Notes: generated by a model not told the origin, from the sequence alone. DNA of 32,921 nt from CAZLYK01 sp964563495 (GCA_964563495.1 CAZLYK010000053.1:1-32921); one strand, 5' to 3'; numbered from the stretch's first letter, positions 1 through 8,453 are shown. Numbers and translations are program-made.

Positions 1-56
1 GACGCCCTCCCTGACGGTCGTGCGTCTGACAGGACGCATGAAACTGAAAGCCGCTG

Positions 57-90
57 TAATCCTGCAAAAATCCTGTTAATCCTGTCTATT
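57..90. repeat. CAGGATT-family dispersed repeat, single arm
   Basis: Half-copy of the dispersed family seen at ten sites in the window. It reads as spaced AATCCTG units ending in CCTGTCTATT. It lies 5 nt beyond the stop codon of the NorD-like gene, the usual 3'-end position. No matching opposite arm is visible, and the window edge is close. Bases 1-56 hold only a small hairpin (TGCGTC/GACGCA near 21-39) and no gene. Confidence 0.7.
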
Positions 91-95
91 CTCCC

Positions 96-3000
96 TCAAG
101 TGGTCAGCCGCTTGTAGATGCCGGGAAGTCTCTCTGGAAGGCTCATGACGTCGTCGATGATCGTATAGCCGACCTCTCCGTAAAGATCCTTCAGCTCGGC
201 CTCGGATTCGCGATCGATGGTAATGCAAAAAGGGGTGATGCCCAGGATCTTGGTCTGGCGCAGGGCGATCTTGGTGTCTTCGCGGGCGTAGCGTGAATCG
301 CCGTAATCGTGGTCATAGGGGCGGCCATCGCTGAGCACGATGAGCAGCTTGGTCCGCGCATCCTGCCTCTCCAGTCCCGATGCGGCGTGGCGGATGGCGG
401 CTCCGAGGCGGGTATTGTTGTGATAGGTGATGCCTCCGATCCGGCGCTCGATCTCGGTCGAATATTTCTCTCCGAATCGCTTGATCGTAAAATATTTGAC
501 GTTGCGGCGGCCCTCACTGGTAAAACCGGAGATCGAATAGGCGTCGCCGACGGCTTCGAGCGCTTCGCTCATGAGGACCAGCCCCTGCTTTTCGATATCG
601 ATGATCTTCTGTCCCGGCCGCGTGTATGGCTGGTTGGGATGGCGTGAGATAGTCCGTGCGGTAGAAGATGACATATCGAGGAGGAAGGAGACGGCGACAT
701 CGCGCTCGCGGCGGATGCGGCGAATATAGAGTCGATCCGAGGGCCGCCCCGTGGTCTTCTTGTCGACATGATGATCGATCACCGCCTGCAGGTCATAGTC
801 CTCGCCGTCGAGTTCGCCCTTGATCTTGCGCAGCGACTCGGGCTTGAGCATCTGGAACTGATACCTGATCGATGAGATCACACCGGAATACCGGGCGCGG
901 ACCTGTTCGACAAAATCAGTGTGGCCCTTGCGATTTTCGCGTTGGATGACGCGGCACCACTTGGCACGGTGATCTCCCAACTCGCGGTCCCACTCGTCAT
1001 AGAAAAAGACCTCGTCGCCTTCCTGGAGCTCCTGCTCGCTGGTCTCGGCGTTCATGAGCTCGTTGAGCAGATCTGAATCGGAAGGCGATGTCTCTTCGAC
1101 TGCCTGCGACCATTGATTGAAGAGGTCCGGACGGCGCTGCTGAGTGGAAGGCGCCTGCTGCTGCTCTGAATCGCCCTGATTGGCCTCGGGCTGATCGTTT
1201 TCGGTATCCTCCCGATCCTCCTGCTCATCGCTCTCGGTCGGCTGCGGGTTCTTCCGGCCGTCGAGCAGCTGATAAACCCGGAAAGCCGCCATGAGCGTAT
1301 CGGCGACGGTCGTCTCGGCGCGCCGCAGATACTCGCTGACGATACTTTCAAACTGATTGATCACCTCGGCATAAGCGCGGCGCGCCTGCTCATCGATTAC
1401 ACCGCCGCAGAGCGTGATCTGAAAGAGCATTTCATAAATGGCCTGCTCGATCGTCAATTCGTTGATCGGCGGCCGGCGCTCGATCAGGCGGGAGCGGACA
1501 AAATCGAGATCGCGGCGAATCCCGCGATAGGCGCTCCGCAGTCTCCAGTCGATGCGGCCGTTTTCGAGCGTCGTGAAGATTCGCGTCGCGAGCATGGGAT
1601 TGGGAAACCGCGAGAGAACCGTCTTGTAATCGGCGACCTCGATCTGGTCGGGTTCGAGCAGGCGACGACGGGTCAGGCCGAGGTGTTCGAGGTTGGAGTA
1701 CTGGACATATTCCGCCTCGTCGAGACCTTCGGCCAGCTTGCGCCGCTCTTGATCTTCATAATAACTGTCGATCTCACGCAGAGCCGCACGCAGTTCGGGC
1801 GTGCCCGTCGCGCGAGTGCCGAATTCGACCTGACCCGAGGCGTGCGCGGCAAGCACTTTATAGAGCTTGAAATCCTCTTCGATTGATCCGAACTCGGCGA
1901 CCACCGAGGGCAATTGAATGGTATGGCCGTCGTTGATCCTCGACTCTTCGGGGATCGAGCCGAGCGGAGCGATGAGCATCTCGCGTCCGGTCAGGCCTTC
2001 GACGTAGAGTCGAAGCAGATGTGAAATCGATTCGAGCGCGATTCCATCGTGCGATCCGCGTAAAGAATCCTGGCTGGACTTGGATTCGAGCGCGTAGTAG
2101 GCTTGGGCTTTTCGTCGATCCTGGCGATGCATCTCGGCTCCCTCGCGCGCCCAGGATTGAAACTGATCGACCGAGGCCGTGGCCAGCGCGCGAGGACTGG
2201 ACTTGAAGCATTCGAGTGCGATGTAAACGTTCTGCGAGGCCAGACCTTCGACCACGTCGAGCACGGCATTGACCCGCTCCGGCGCGCGTTTACGCTGCAT
2301 GATTGAGAGCGTCGCGAGGACTTTGGGAGTGAGCTTGAGAAAATCGTAGACGATGGCGTTGCCCTCGTCGGCGACTTTTCGGGTCAGGCGATTCCACTTT
2401 TCAAAACTCTCGGATCCGCCGACCTCGATCACCGAGCGGGCAGAGCGGAAATACTGGAGAGCCGTCGCCCCGCCGCGTTCGAGAAAAGCAGCAGTCTGCC
2501 GGCACAGCGCGACGACATCCGAGGGGCTCTGGACGAAGCCCAGGCCTTCGCCGACCGCCAACAAAAATTCGGCCGCCGTGGCGCCGGTGCGCTGGGCGAA
2601 GCTCTCCGCCAGATTCAGGGCGGCGTCGATAGGCGACTCGGAGGGTGATTCGGCATTGCCTGGGCCGATCCGGCGCAGAACAGCGAGAGCCTGGGGGGCG
2701 GCAATCAGAACCTCGGTGCTGTGTTTGACCGAGCGTTGGGCGACTTCGACCGCGATCCCGAACAATCTGGCGGCCGCTCCCTCGTCACCGAGAGAAGCGG
2801 CCGTCCGCGGTGCGTTGCGGAAGGTCGTCAGTGCGGCTGCCGGAGAGAGGACGATCTGTTTCGAGCAAAGGGCGATGAGCAGCGAGCGTAAAGCCTCGGG
2901 GATTGCCTCGAGCGTCTCGATCGAGTAGCGAAAGAAATCACTGGCCTCTTCCGCGCTGTTGAGCGCGATCCGGCGTCCGAGCTCGGCCCAGGCTCTGAGG

Positions 3001-3215
3001 TCGCCGTTGTCGAGCATTCTGGCCACCTCGGGCACGGACTTGAAAAAGTCCATGGCCACTTTCGGAGACACGCTGACCAGCGATGCGCCGATATCCACGG
3101 TCACCCAGCCGCGCTCATTCGGCTTGAGCCCCATCTTGATCGCGAGCGCTTCGACGGTGCCGCGCGTCAACCCCTTGAGCAGCGACCCGGTCAATCCTTT
3201 TTTCTCTTCAGACAT
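96..3215 (-). CDS. Giant NorD/CbbO-like VWA-domain protein
   Basis: The C-terminal 200 residues of this 1039-aa protein form a von Willebrand A domain. The MIDAS motif DMSSS is at residues 847-851, Thr at 935 (NNTRLG) and Asp at 963 (LSDGRP), so the metal site looks intact. An acidic, Gln/Glu-rich linker lies at about 650-700. The first 400 residues contain loosely repeated helical units of the form A-x-x-F-F-K/R-S-x-P-x-x-A. NorD and CbbO proteins work with NorQ/CbbQ AAA+ ATPases to insert metals into, or reactivate, enzymes such as nitric oxide reductase or Rubisco. The upstream gene is exactly such an ATPase, ending 2 nt before this ATG, so the two are probably translationally coupled. No Rubisco or NO reductase gene is in the window, so the client is unknown. 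The protein is longer than usual CbbO (about 780 aa). Confidence 0.85.
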   Translation of the reverse strand: MSEEKKGLTGSLLKGLTRGTVEALAIKMGLKPNERGWVTVDIGASLVSVSPKVAMDFFKSVPEVARMLDNGDLRAWAELGRRIALNSAEEASDFFRYSIETLEAIPEALRSLLIALCSKQIVLSPAAALTTFRNAPRTAASLGDEGAAARLFGIAVEVAQRSVKHSTEVLIAAPQALAVLRRIGPGNAESPSESPIDAALNLAESFAQRTGATAAEFLLAVGEGLGFVQSPSDVVALCRQTAAFLERGGATALQYFRSARSVIEVGGSESFEKWNRLTRKVADEGNAIVYDFLKLTPKVLATLSIMQRKRAPERVNAVLDVVEGLASQNVYIALECFKSSPRALATASVDQFQSWAREGAEMHRQDRRKAQAYYALESKSSQDSLRGSHDGIALESISHLLRLYVEGLTGREMLIAPLGSIPEESRINDGHTIQLPSVVAEFGSIEEDFKLYKVLAAHASGQVEFGTRATGTPELRAALREIDSYYEDQERRKLAEGLDEAEYVQYSNLEHLGLTRRRLLEPDQIEVADYKTVLSRFPNPMLATRIFTTLENGRIDWRLRSAYRGIRRDLDFVRSRLIERRPPINELTIEQAIYEMLFQITLCGGVIDEQARRAYAEVINQFESIVSEYLRRAETTVADTLMAAFRVYQLLDGRKNPQPTESDEQEDREDTENDQPEANQGDSEQQQAPSTQQRRPDLFNQWSQAVEETSPSDSDLLNELMNAETSEQELQEGDEVFFYDEWDRELGDHRAKWCRVIQRENRKGHTDFVEQVRARYSGVISSIRYQFQMLKPESLRKIKGELDGEDYDLQAVIDHHVDKKTTGRPSDRLYIRRIRRERDVAVSFLLDMSSSTARTISRHPNQPYTRPGQKIIDIEKQGLVLMSEALEAVGDAYSISGFTSEGRRNVKYFTIKRFGEKYSTEIERRIGGITYHNNTRLGAAIRHAASGLERQDARTKLLIVLSDGRPYDHDYGDSRYAREDTKIALRQTKILGITPFCITIDRESEAELKDLYGEVGYTIIDDVMSLPERLPGIYKRLTT

Positions 3216-3217
3216 CT

Positions 3218-4054
3218 TTAGATAACCGTAGTCACAATCTCGCGAATGCTTCGTTGCAGTTCAGGATCGTCGGTAATAGGGCTGGCGATGGCGATATCGC
3301 AGGCAGTCACGGGATCGACCCCGCGCGCGATCATTTGCGCCGCGTAGACGAGCAGGCGGGTCGAAACGCCTTCTTCCAATCCGTGCCCCTTGAGGTTGCG
3401 CACTTTCTCACCAATCTTGACCAGATCGCGTGCCGTCGCGGTATTGATCCCGCCCTCGTGCTCGACGATCTGGGTTTCGGCCTCGGGCGGCGGGTAGTCG
3501 AAGTCGATCGAGAGAAAGCGCTGGCGCGTGGACTGTTTGAGGTCTTTCAAGACGCTCTGATAACCGGGGTTGTATGAGATGACGAGCATGAAATCGTCGG
3601 GGGCGTTGAGCAGGATGCCGAGCTTCTCGACCGGCAGTATCCGGCGGTCATCGGTCAGCGGGTGGATGAGCACGATCGTATCTTTGCGAGCCTCGACGAC
3701 CTCGTCCAGATAGCAGATCGCGCCGTGGCGCACGGCATTGGTCAGCGGCCCGTCGTGCCAGACCGTCTCGTCGCCTTCGAGCAGAAACCGTCCGACCAGA
3801 TCGGTCGCAGACAGATCTTCGTGGCAGGCGACGGTAATCAGAGGACGGCCCAGACGGTAGGCCATGGCCTCGACAAAACGCGTCTTGCCGCAACCGGTCG
3901 GGCCTTTGAGCATGACCGGCAGTTTGACCTGAAAGGCCGTCTCAAAGATCGAGACCTCTTCCTTGATACTGAGATAATAAGGCTCTTTGGGTATCCGATA
4001 TTTCTCAATCGGCTGACTTTTCGCCAGCCTGGCATCTGTTAAGGTTTCAGTCAT
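3218..4054 (-). CDS. MoxR-family AAA+ ATPase, NorQ/CbbQ type
   Basis: 278 aa. Walker A GPTGCGKT is at residues 51-58 and Walker B CYLDE at 113-117. The C-terminal 90 residues resemble the CbbQ/NorQ C-terminal lid. Length is typical for the family (about 260-280). These ATPases form hexameric rings and remodel target enzymes together with a VWA partner, and that partner is encoded immediately downstream. The ATG at 4052-4054 has an AGGAC Shine-Dalgarno about 5 nt upstream. The substrate cannot be told from the sequence; the family assignment is secure. Confidence 0.9.
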   Translation of the reverse strand: MTETLTDARLAKSQPIEKYRIPKEPYYLSIKEEVSIFETAFQVKLPVMLKGPTGCGKTRFVEAMAYRLGRPLITVACHEDLSATDLVGRFLLEGDETVWHDGPLTNAVRHGAICYLDEVVEARKDTIVLIHPLTDDRRILPVEKLGILLNAPDDFMLVISYNPGYQSVLKDLKQSTRQRFLSIDFDYPPPEAETQIVEHEGGINTATARDLVKIGEKVRNLKGHGLEEGVSTRLLVYAAQMIARGVDPVTACDIAIASPITDDPELQRSIREIVTTVI

Positions 4055-4196
4055 TGTCCTTTAGCTCATCCCCGCTTTGATAATCTTCTTTCCGTGCTAC
4101 AATCGGCTTTACATCTTAACATTGATGGGCTGGGTTTGTCAGTGGTTTTGGCGGGACCCGGTCAATGCCTCATTAATAGTGGTAAACAGACGGGGG

Positions 4197-4262
4197 GGAC
4201 GGGGCGACAAGGCGACGGGGGGATTGAATCACCAATCGCCCAGTCGCCCCATTGCGCCGTCC
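4197..4262. repeat. GC-rich imperfect inverted repeat (GGGGCGAC family)
   Basis: Two 30-nt arms (4197-4226 and 4233-4262) match at roughly 22 of 30 positions around a 6-nt loop. The loop region contains GATTGAATC. The arms carry GACGGGGCGAC and GCCCAGTCGCCCC, the same words as the arrays near 22657-22900 and 30330-30405. It sits in the 251-bp divergent spacer between norQ and mnmA. Nothing else in that spacer is clear: there is no convincing sigma70 promoter and mnmA has only a weak Shine-Dalgarno. Confidence 0.7.
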
Positions 4263-4305
4263 TCTGGCCGCTACAAACTAAGGGGCTACGCGCCCGTAGT
4301 AATCT

Positions 4306-5475
4306 ATGATCGCAGTTGCCATGAGCGGCGGGGTAGACAGTTCAACCGCCGCGGCCTTACTCAAAAATCAGGGGCACGAGCTGGTCGGCTTCTCGATGCA
4401 GCTCTGGAACCAGCGCCGGATCAACGTCGGGCCCGACGGCGAGCCTCTGCCGTCACGATGCTGCTCGCTCGATGATCTATACGACGCGCGGACGGTCGCG
4501 GCCAAGCTCGGCTTCCCTTTTTATGTCCTCAACCTCGAAGACGAGTTCGAGCGCGACGTCGTCCGCCCGTTCGTCGACAAATACCTCGATGGCCTGACGC
4601 CCAGCCCGTGCGTGGCGTGCAACTCATTTCTCAAGTTCGACAAACTGGTCGAACTGGCGAAGACCGCCGACGCCGAGAAGGTCGCCACCGGCCATTACGC
4701 CCGGGTCACATATGACCAAGCGCGCGGGCGATGGCTATTGCTCCGCGCAGTCAATCGCGCCAAGGATCAGTCCTATTTTCTCTTCGAATTGACGCAGGAG
4801 CAGCTCAGCTACGCACTCTTCCCCCTTGGAGAGATGAACAAGCAAGAGGTCCGTGCGATCGCCGAGGCGGCCGGCCTGCCGACGGCGCGGAAGCCCGAAA
4901 GCCAGGAGATCTGCTTCATTCCGGACGGCGACTATTCACGGTTTATCGAAAGATATCTGGAAGAGGACCTCTCGAAGCAGGCGAGCGAGAACGACTTGCC
5001 GGGTCTGAATCAGCCGCTGATCCGGATCGAGGGCCGGAAGGGGCTCGACTCTTCCCGGCTGGCCCCGGGCGAGATCGTCACCACGACCGGCGAGGTGATC
5101 GGAGAGCATCAGGGCATACACCGTTACACCGTGGGCCAGCGCAGGGGAATCGGCATCTCAGCGCCCGACCCGCTTTATGTCGTCAAGATTGAGGCGAAGA
5201 CCAATCGCGTCGTCGTCGGATCCAGCCGTGACCTGCTCAAATGCGAGATGACCGTCCGGCGCGTCAATTGGATTGCGATCGATGAGTTAAAGAAACCCTT
5301 GCGCGTGAATGTCAAAATCCGCTCGCGCGCCGAAGAGGCCCCGGCCGTCCTGGATCGGAATGATGACGGTTCAGTGCTTGTCACCTTCGACGAAGATCAG
5401 CGCGCCGTCACCCCCGGACAGGCGGCGGTCTTTTACGACGGAGAGATGGTCATCGGCGGAGGATGGATAGACTGA
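4306..5475 (+). CDS. mnmA: tRNA-uridine 2-sulfurtransferase MnmA
   Basis: MnmA makes the 2-thio group of s2U34 in tRNA-Lys, -Glu and -Gln. The 389-aa protein starts with the PP-loop ATP-binding motif SGGVDSS (7-13), followed by the family motifs ATGHYA (127-132), RAKDQSYFL (151-159) and CFIPDGDY (203-210). The cysteines are arranged as PCVAC (C102 and C105) plus C203. By alignment C105 corresponds to the E. coli nucleophile and C203 to its second cysteine. The extra C102 gives the CxxC+C arrangement associated with Fe-S-dependent MnmA, as in Thermus. The C-terminal beta-barrel ends in the usual VxPGQAAVFYDGE motif. The gene stands alone, divergent from norQ and convergent with the MacB-type permease. 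Confidence 0.95.
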   Translation: MIAVAMSGGVDSSTAAALLKNQGHELVGFSMQLWNQRRINVGPDGEPLPSRCCSLDDLYDARTVAAKLGFPFYVLNLEDEFERDVVRPFVDKYLDGLTPSPCVACNSFLKFDKLVELAKTADAEKVATGHYARVTYDQARGRWLLLRAVNRAKDQSYFLFELTQEQLSYALFPLGEMNKQEVRAIAEAAGLPTARKPESQEICFIPDGDYSRFIERYLEEDLSKQASENDLPGLNQPLIRIEGRKGLDSSRLAPGEIVTTTGEVIGEHQGIHRYTVGQRRGIGISAPDPLYVVKIEAKTNRVVVGSSRDLLKCEMTVRRVNWIAIDELKKPLRVNVKIRSRAEEAPAVLDRNDDGSVLVTFDEDQRAVTPGQAAVFYDGEMVIGGGWID

Positions 5476-5510
5476 CAGGAATGAATAAGATTAGAGACAA
5501 AGCATAAAAT

Positions 5511-5555
5511 AATCCTGTTCAATCCTGCAAAAATCCCGTCAATCCTGATGTCTAT
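5511..5555. repeat. CAGGATT-family dispersed repeat, partial inverted copy
   Basis: An AATCCTG-unit arm lies in the spacer between the convergent mnmA and permease genes. A decayed opposite arm (GACAGGAATGAATAAGATT) overlaps the mnmA stop codon at 5471-5490, so this looks like an eroded inverted copy. It could act as a weak bidirectional terminator. Confidence 0.6.
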
Positions 5556-7162
5556 TAATCGTGTCGGAGGGCTTTGATCGGATCGACTCTCGCCGCGTGC
5601 AGGGCCGGATAGATCGCGGCGATCAAGCTGATCAGCACCGCAAACAGAATCGCCCCGCTCGACAAATACCAGGGGATAGAAAAAAACTCTATCTGCCTGA
5701 GCGCCTGCCCCGCCTGCTGAGCGATCCACCTGTTGGCCAGAAGATTGGCGACGCGATCGATCACCCACCCGCCGGCCAGCCCCGCCACCCCACCGGAGAA
5801 ACCGATCAGACTCGCTTCGACAAAAAAGATCCGCATGATCTCTCCATCGGATCCGCCAATGGCTTTCATAATCCCGATCTCACGCGTCCGTTCGCGGATC
5901 GACATAATCATGGTGTTCGAGATGCCGAAGGATGCGACGAGCAGCGCAATCCCCCCAATCAGTGCCAGGCTGGCGTTGACGATCAGAAAGACGCGCTTGA
6001 TCTCTTCGATCTGATTGCCGATATTCCAGAAGTTGAACCCCCGTTTTTTTATCTCGTTCTTGACGTTTTCGAGTTGCACCAGATCGATTACCCGAACTTC
6101 GGCGCTCTGATAACCCGTGTCGCCGGCCAGCATTTGGCCCATCCGTTCCATCGGATCGAGCCCGGCCTCGCGAAATCGTTTGGCCTGATCGAGCGGGATA
6201 TAGGCACCGGCGCCTCCTCCGATGTTGAAATCGATGCCGTCTTCGGTCTTGAGGACGCCGACGATCTTATAAACGTGGCGCTCGAAACGCGCGAACGGGT
6301 CATCGGTCGAGGACTCAGACTCCAGTTCCGGATCGATATTTGACGGTGCCCCGATCAGCGGAATGCCAAAGACACTGGTCGGCTCAGGGCCCGCTCCGGG
6401 AAGGGTCAGAATGGTGAATTCCAGACCGATCACCTTTTGAGCCTCTGCCTGTCGCTCGGCGTCGGTCTTGGTCGAGACTGGCTGGAATGGTCCGCCTCCG
6501 CCGTCGCGACCCTGGCGGCGCGGATTGCGGCCGGGGGTGAATTTGGCCCTCATGCGGCTGACGAACCGCTCGGTGACGACGGCTTCACGGGCGTCCGGAC
6601 CGGTAAAATGGCGTCCGGCAAGAAAATTCTTGAATCGCGGGTTGTATTCGACCGAGACGGGAGCTCCACCGATCGAGGTGCGCCTCGTGTGCCCCTCGAA
6701 ACGGACGTAACTCTCGAAGCTGAAGATCGGATAGACGTATCTCACCCCGTTCAATTTTCGCAGCTCATCGATCGCCTCGTCATCGAGGATTCGCCTGGTC
6801 GGAGGGGTGGAAGGGGTGGAAGGGGTGGAAGGGGTGGGAGGGCTGGGCGAGGGTGAAGCCTCGGCTCCCCTGGACTGGGCATCGGGCGCTTCGCCGCCCG
6901 GGCCGTTCTCTTCAAAAGCGGTTCGCCCGTCGCGCATGGCAAGCACCGCATCCGCGCCCGGACCGAAGACCGTGATCGAGGTGAAGAAGTCGATCCGCGC
7001 GAAAGCGTCCTTGAGCAGGTTGTTCTGCAATCCCAACCCGAAACTGACCATGGTCACGATCGCCGCCACACCGACGATGACACCGATCACGGTCAAAGCC
7101 GTCCTCAATTTGGCCTGACGTAAATTCCGCCAGGCGAGCGAGATGATATCGATAAAATTCAT
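5555..7162 (-). CDS. MacB/FtsX-family ABC transporter permease
   Basis: 535 aa with the MacB-type layout: one N-terminal membrane segment after a LAWRNLRQAKLRTALT start, a large periplasmic domain, and three C-terminal membrane segments (about 390-415, 440-465 and 500-520) ending ARVDPIKALRHD. Proteins of this type move lipoproteins, peptides or lipids across the envelope by mechanotransmission, powered by an ATPase that is here the gene just upstream (stop 2 nt before this ATG). The periplasmic domain has a low-complexity Pro/Ser/Thr stretch at about 104-125, encoded by a 9-bp tandem repeat. It is longer than a typical permease of about 400 aa because of this and other insertions. The transported substrate cannot be told. 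Confidence 0.88.
   Translation of the reverse strand: MNFIDIISLAWRNLRQAKLRTALTVIGVIVGVAAIVTMVSFGLGLQNNLLKDAFARIDFFTSITVFGPGADAVLAMRDGRTAFEENGPGGEAPDAQSRGAEASPSPSPPTPSTPSTPSTPPTRRILDDEAIDELRKLNGVRYVYPIFSFESYVRFEGHTRRTSIGGAPVSVEYNPRFKNFLAGRHFTGPDAREAVVTERFVSRMRAKFTPGRNPRRQGRDGGGGPFQPVSTKTDAERQAEAQKVIGLEFTILTLPGAGPEPTSVFGIPLIGAPSNIDPELESESSTDDPFARFERHVYKIVGVLKTEDGIDFNIGGGAGAYIPLDQAKRFREAGLDPMERMGQMLAGDTGYQSAEVRVIDLVQLENVKNEIKKRGFNFWNIGNQIEEIKRVFLIVNASLALIGGIALLVASFGISNTMIMSIRERTREIGIMKAIGGSDGEIMRIFFVEASLIGFSGGVAGLAGGWVIDRVANLLANRWIAQQAGQALRQIEFFSIPWYLSSGAILFAVLISLIAAIYPALHAARVDPIKALRHD
6801..6845. repeat. G-rich 9-bp tandem repeat inside the permease gene
   Basis: Tandem GGGGTGGAA units (about four, the last degenerate) on the plus strand encode a Thr-Pro-Ser run in the permease. 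Four runs of four G with 5-nt spacers make a potential G-quadruplex on the non-coding strand. The in-frame 9-bp period means slippage would change length without breaking the gene. Confidence 0.8.
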
Positions 7163-7164
7163 TG

Positions 7165-7839
7165 TCAGTTAACGACCTTGCCGTCTTTCAGTCTGATCAC
7201 GCGCGTGGCGTATTTTTCGGCGAGCTCATAATCGTGGGTGACCAGGACAATCGTTTTTCCGTGGTGCCGTCGCATCTCGTCGAGCAGCCCGATCACCTCG
7301 GCCGCCCGGTTGCTGTCGAGATTGCCCGTCGGTTCGTCGGCCAGAAGCGCCTGCGGTTCGTTGGCGAGCGCACGGGCGATCGAGACGCGCTGCTGCTCTC
7401 CGCCGGAAAGCTCCGAAGGCAGATGCTCTGAGCGGTGAGACAACCCGACGCGGTCGAGCAGCCCGAGCGCCCGCTTGCGCCGGTCGCTCGGGCTCAACCC
7501 GGCGAAAGCCAGCGCCAGCGAGACGTTCTCGCGCGCGGTCATGGTCGGTATCAAATTGAAGCTTTGAAAGATCATCCCGACGCTGCGCAACCGGTACCGT
7601 GACATCTCCCACGAAGACAAAGGCGCCAGGCTCTTCCCGTCAAAGAGGATCTCTCCACTCGTCGCCCGATCCAGACCGCCGAAGAGATTGAGCAGGGTCG
7701 ATTTACCCGAACCGCTCGAACCGATGATCGCGATAAATTCGCCGCGATCGATCGAAACCGAGACATCGGAGAGGGCGCGCACCGTCTCCGCCTTCATTCT
7801 ATATTCGCGCGATACGTGGCGGGCTTCGAGGATGGGCAT
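7165..7839 (-). CDS. ABC transporter ATP-binding protein, LolD/MacB type
   Basis: 224 aa starting MPILEARHV. Walker A GSSGSGKST is at 40-48, the Q-loop at 91-92, signature LSGGEQQ at 144-150, Walker B ALLADEP at 164-170 and the H-loop His at 202. These are all the motifs of an active ATPase of the LolD/MacB/FtsE class. It powers the permease encoded immediately downstream. A longer reading frame extends 55 codons upstream to 8004, but that part lies over ndk in another frame and looks non-genuine. The ATG at 7837-7839 overlaps the ndk stop codon by one base (TGATG), indicating translational coupling. Confidence 0.92.
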   Translation of the reverse strand: MPILEARHVSREYRMKAETVRALSDVSVSIDRGEFIAIIGSSGSGKSTLLNLFGGLDRATSGEILFDGKSLAPLSSWEMSRYRLRSVGMIFQSFNLIPTMTARENVSLALAFAGLSPSDRRKRALGLLDRVGLSHRSEHLPSELSGGEQQRVSIARALANEPQALLADEPTGNLDSNRAAEVIGLLDEMRRHHGKTIVLVTHDYELAEKYATRVIRLKDGKVVN

Positions 7840-8264
7840 CAGCAAAATTCGATGGCGTTGAAGAAATAGCTCAATTCGATCCTGGCGTTCTCTGCCGAAT
7901 CGGATCCGTGGACGGCGTTCTCGCCTACGTTCGTGCCAAAATCGCCGCGGATAGTGCCCTTGGGCGCTTTGGTCGAATCGGTCGGCCCCATCAGATCCCG
8001 CCACGCCTGGACGGCGTTCTCCTTTTCCAGGGCAAGGACCACGCTCGGCCCACTGGTCATAAACTCGACCAGTTCGCCGAAGAATGGGCGCTCACGATGA
8101 ACCGCGTAAAACCCTTCAGCCACCGGTCTGGACATGTGCAGCATCTTCATCGCCCGGACCTTAAAACCCTTGTCCGTTATCCGCTGAATAATCGCGCCGA
8201 AATTGGCTGCCCGCACTGCATCGGGCTTGATGATTGCAAAAGTCATCCTGGGTGTTTCCGACAT
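7839..8264 (-). CDS. ndk: Nucleoside-diphosphate kinase
   Basis: Ndk transfers the gamma phosphate of ATP to nucleoside diphosphates through a phosphohistidine. The 141-aa length is normal. The active-site motif NAVHGSDS places the catalytic His at residue 119, and TFAIIKPDAV at the N terminus is also typical. The start at 8262-8264 is supported by GGAGAA 6-7 nt upstream. It is the first gene of a compact run with the ABC ATPase and permease, an unusual pairing that probably reflects shared transcription rather than shared function. Confidence 0.96.
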   Translation of the reverse strand: MSETPRMTFAIIKPDAVRAANFGAIIQRITDKGFKVRAMKMLHMSRPVAEGFYAVHRERPFFGELVEFMTSGPSVVLALEKENAVQAWRDLMGPTDSTKAPKGTIRGDFGTNVGENAVHGSDSAENARIELSYFFNAIEFC

Positions 8265-8289
8265 AGTTCTCCTACAAAAACCTGGGAAC

Positions 8290-8344
8290 GCGGGCGTCCC
8301 GCCCGCATAGATTGATGATCAGCCGCTTCCTCAAGGCTGATCAT
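8290..8344. promoter_or_regulatory. Two hairpins upstream of ndk
   Basis: A GCGGGC/GCCCGC stem with a 5-nt loop (8290-8306) is followed by a 10-bp perfect stem, ATGATCAGCC/GGCTGATCAT, at 8315-8324 and 8335-8344. They lie 25-80 nt upstream of the ndk start codon and could be leader-RNA structures or operator-like palindromes. Neither has a U-run on either strand, so simple termination is unlikely. Confidence 0.4.
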
Positions 8345-8397
8345 AACAACTGAATTTTCTCCCCGTCAAATCCGCACTTTTTTCTCACCCCCGCTGC

Positions 8398-8453
8398 AAG
8401 GGCCTGCCAGGCTCACGTTCTGGCATCAGAGAGTTCGAATCTCTCGGCCCCTT
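8398..8453 (+). other. tRNA-like remnant (D-arm missing)
   Basis: A consensus T-arm (GAGAG-TTCGAAT-CTCTC, 8429-8445) is followed by GGCCCCT, which pairs with AAGGGCC at 8398-8404 apart from one mismatch or bulge. Between them is one arm, CCAGG-CTCACGT-TCTGG (8407-8423), whose 7-nt loop has T in the position of T33 and would give anticodon CAC (Val). The variable region is CATCA. At 56 nt there is no room for a D-arm and no CCA is encoded. The best explanation is a decayed or truncated tRNA, for example a 3' fragment left by an integration event. A functional tRNA is improbable. Confidence 0.4.

Noticed and set aside
7840..8004. N-terminal extension of the ABC ATPase
   Set aside because: It overlaps ndk in another frame and is highly charged; the MPILEAR start overlapping the ndk stop fits the family.
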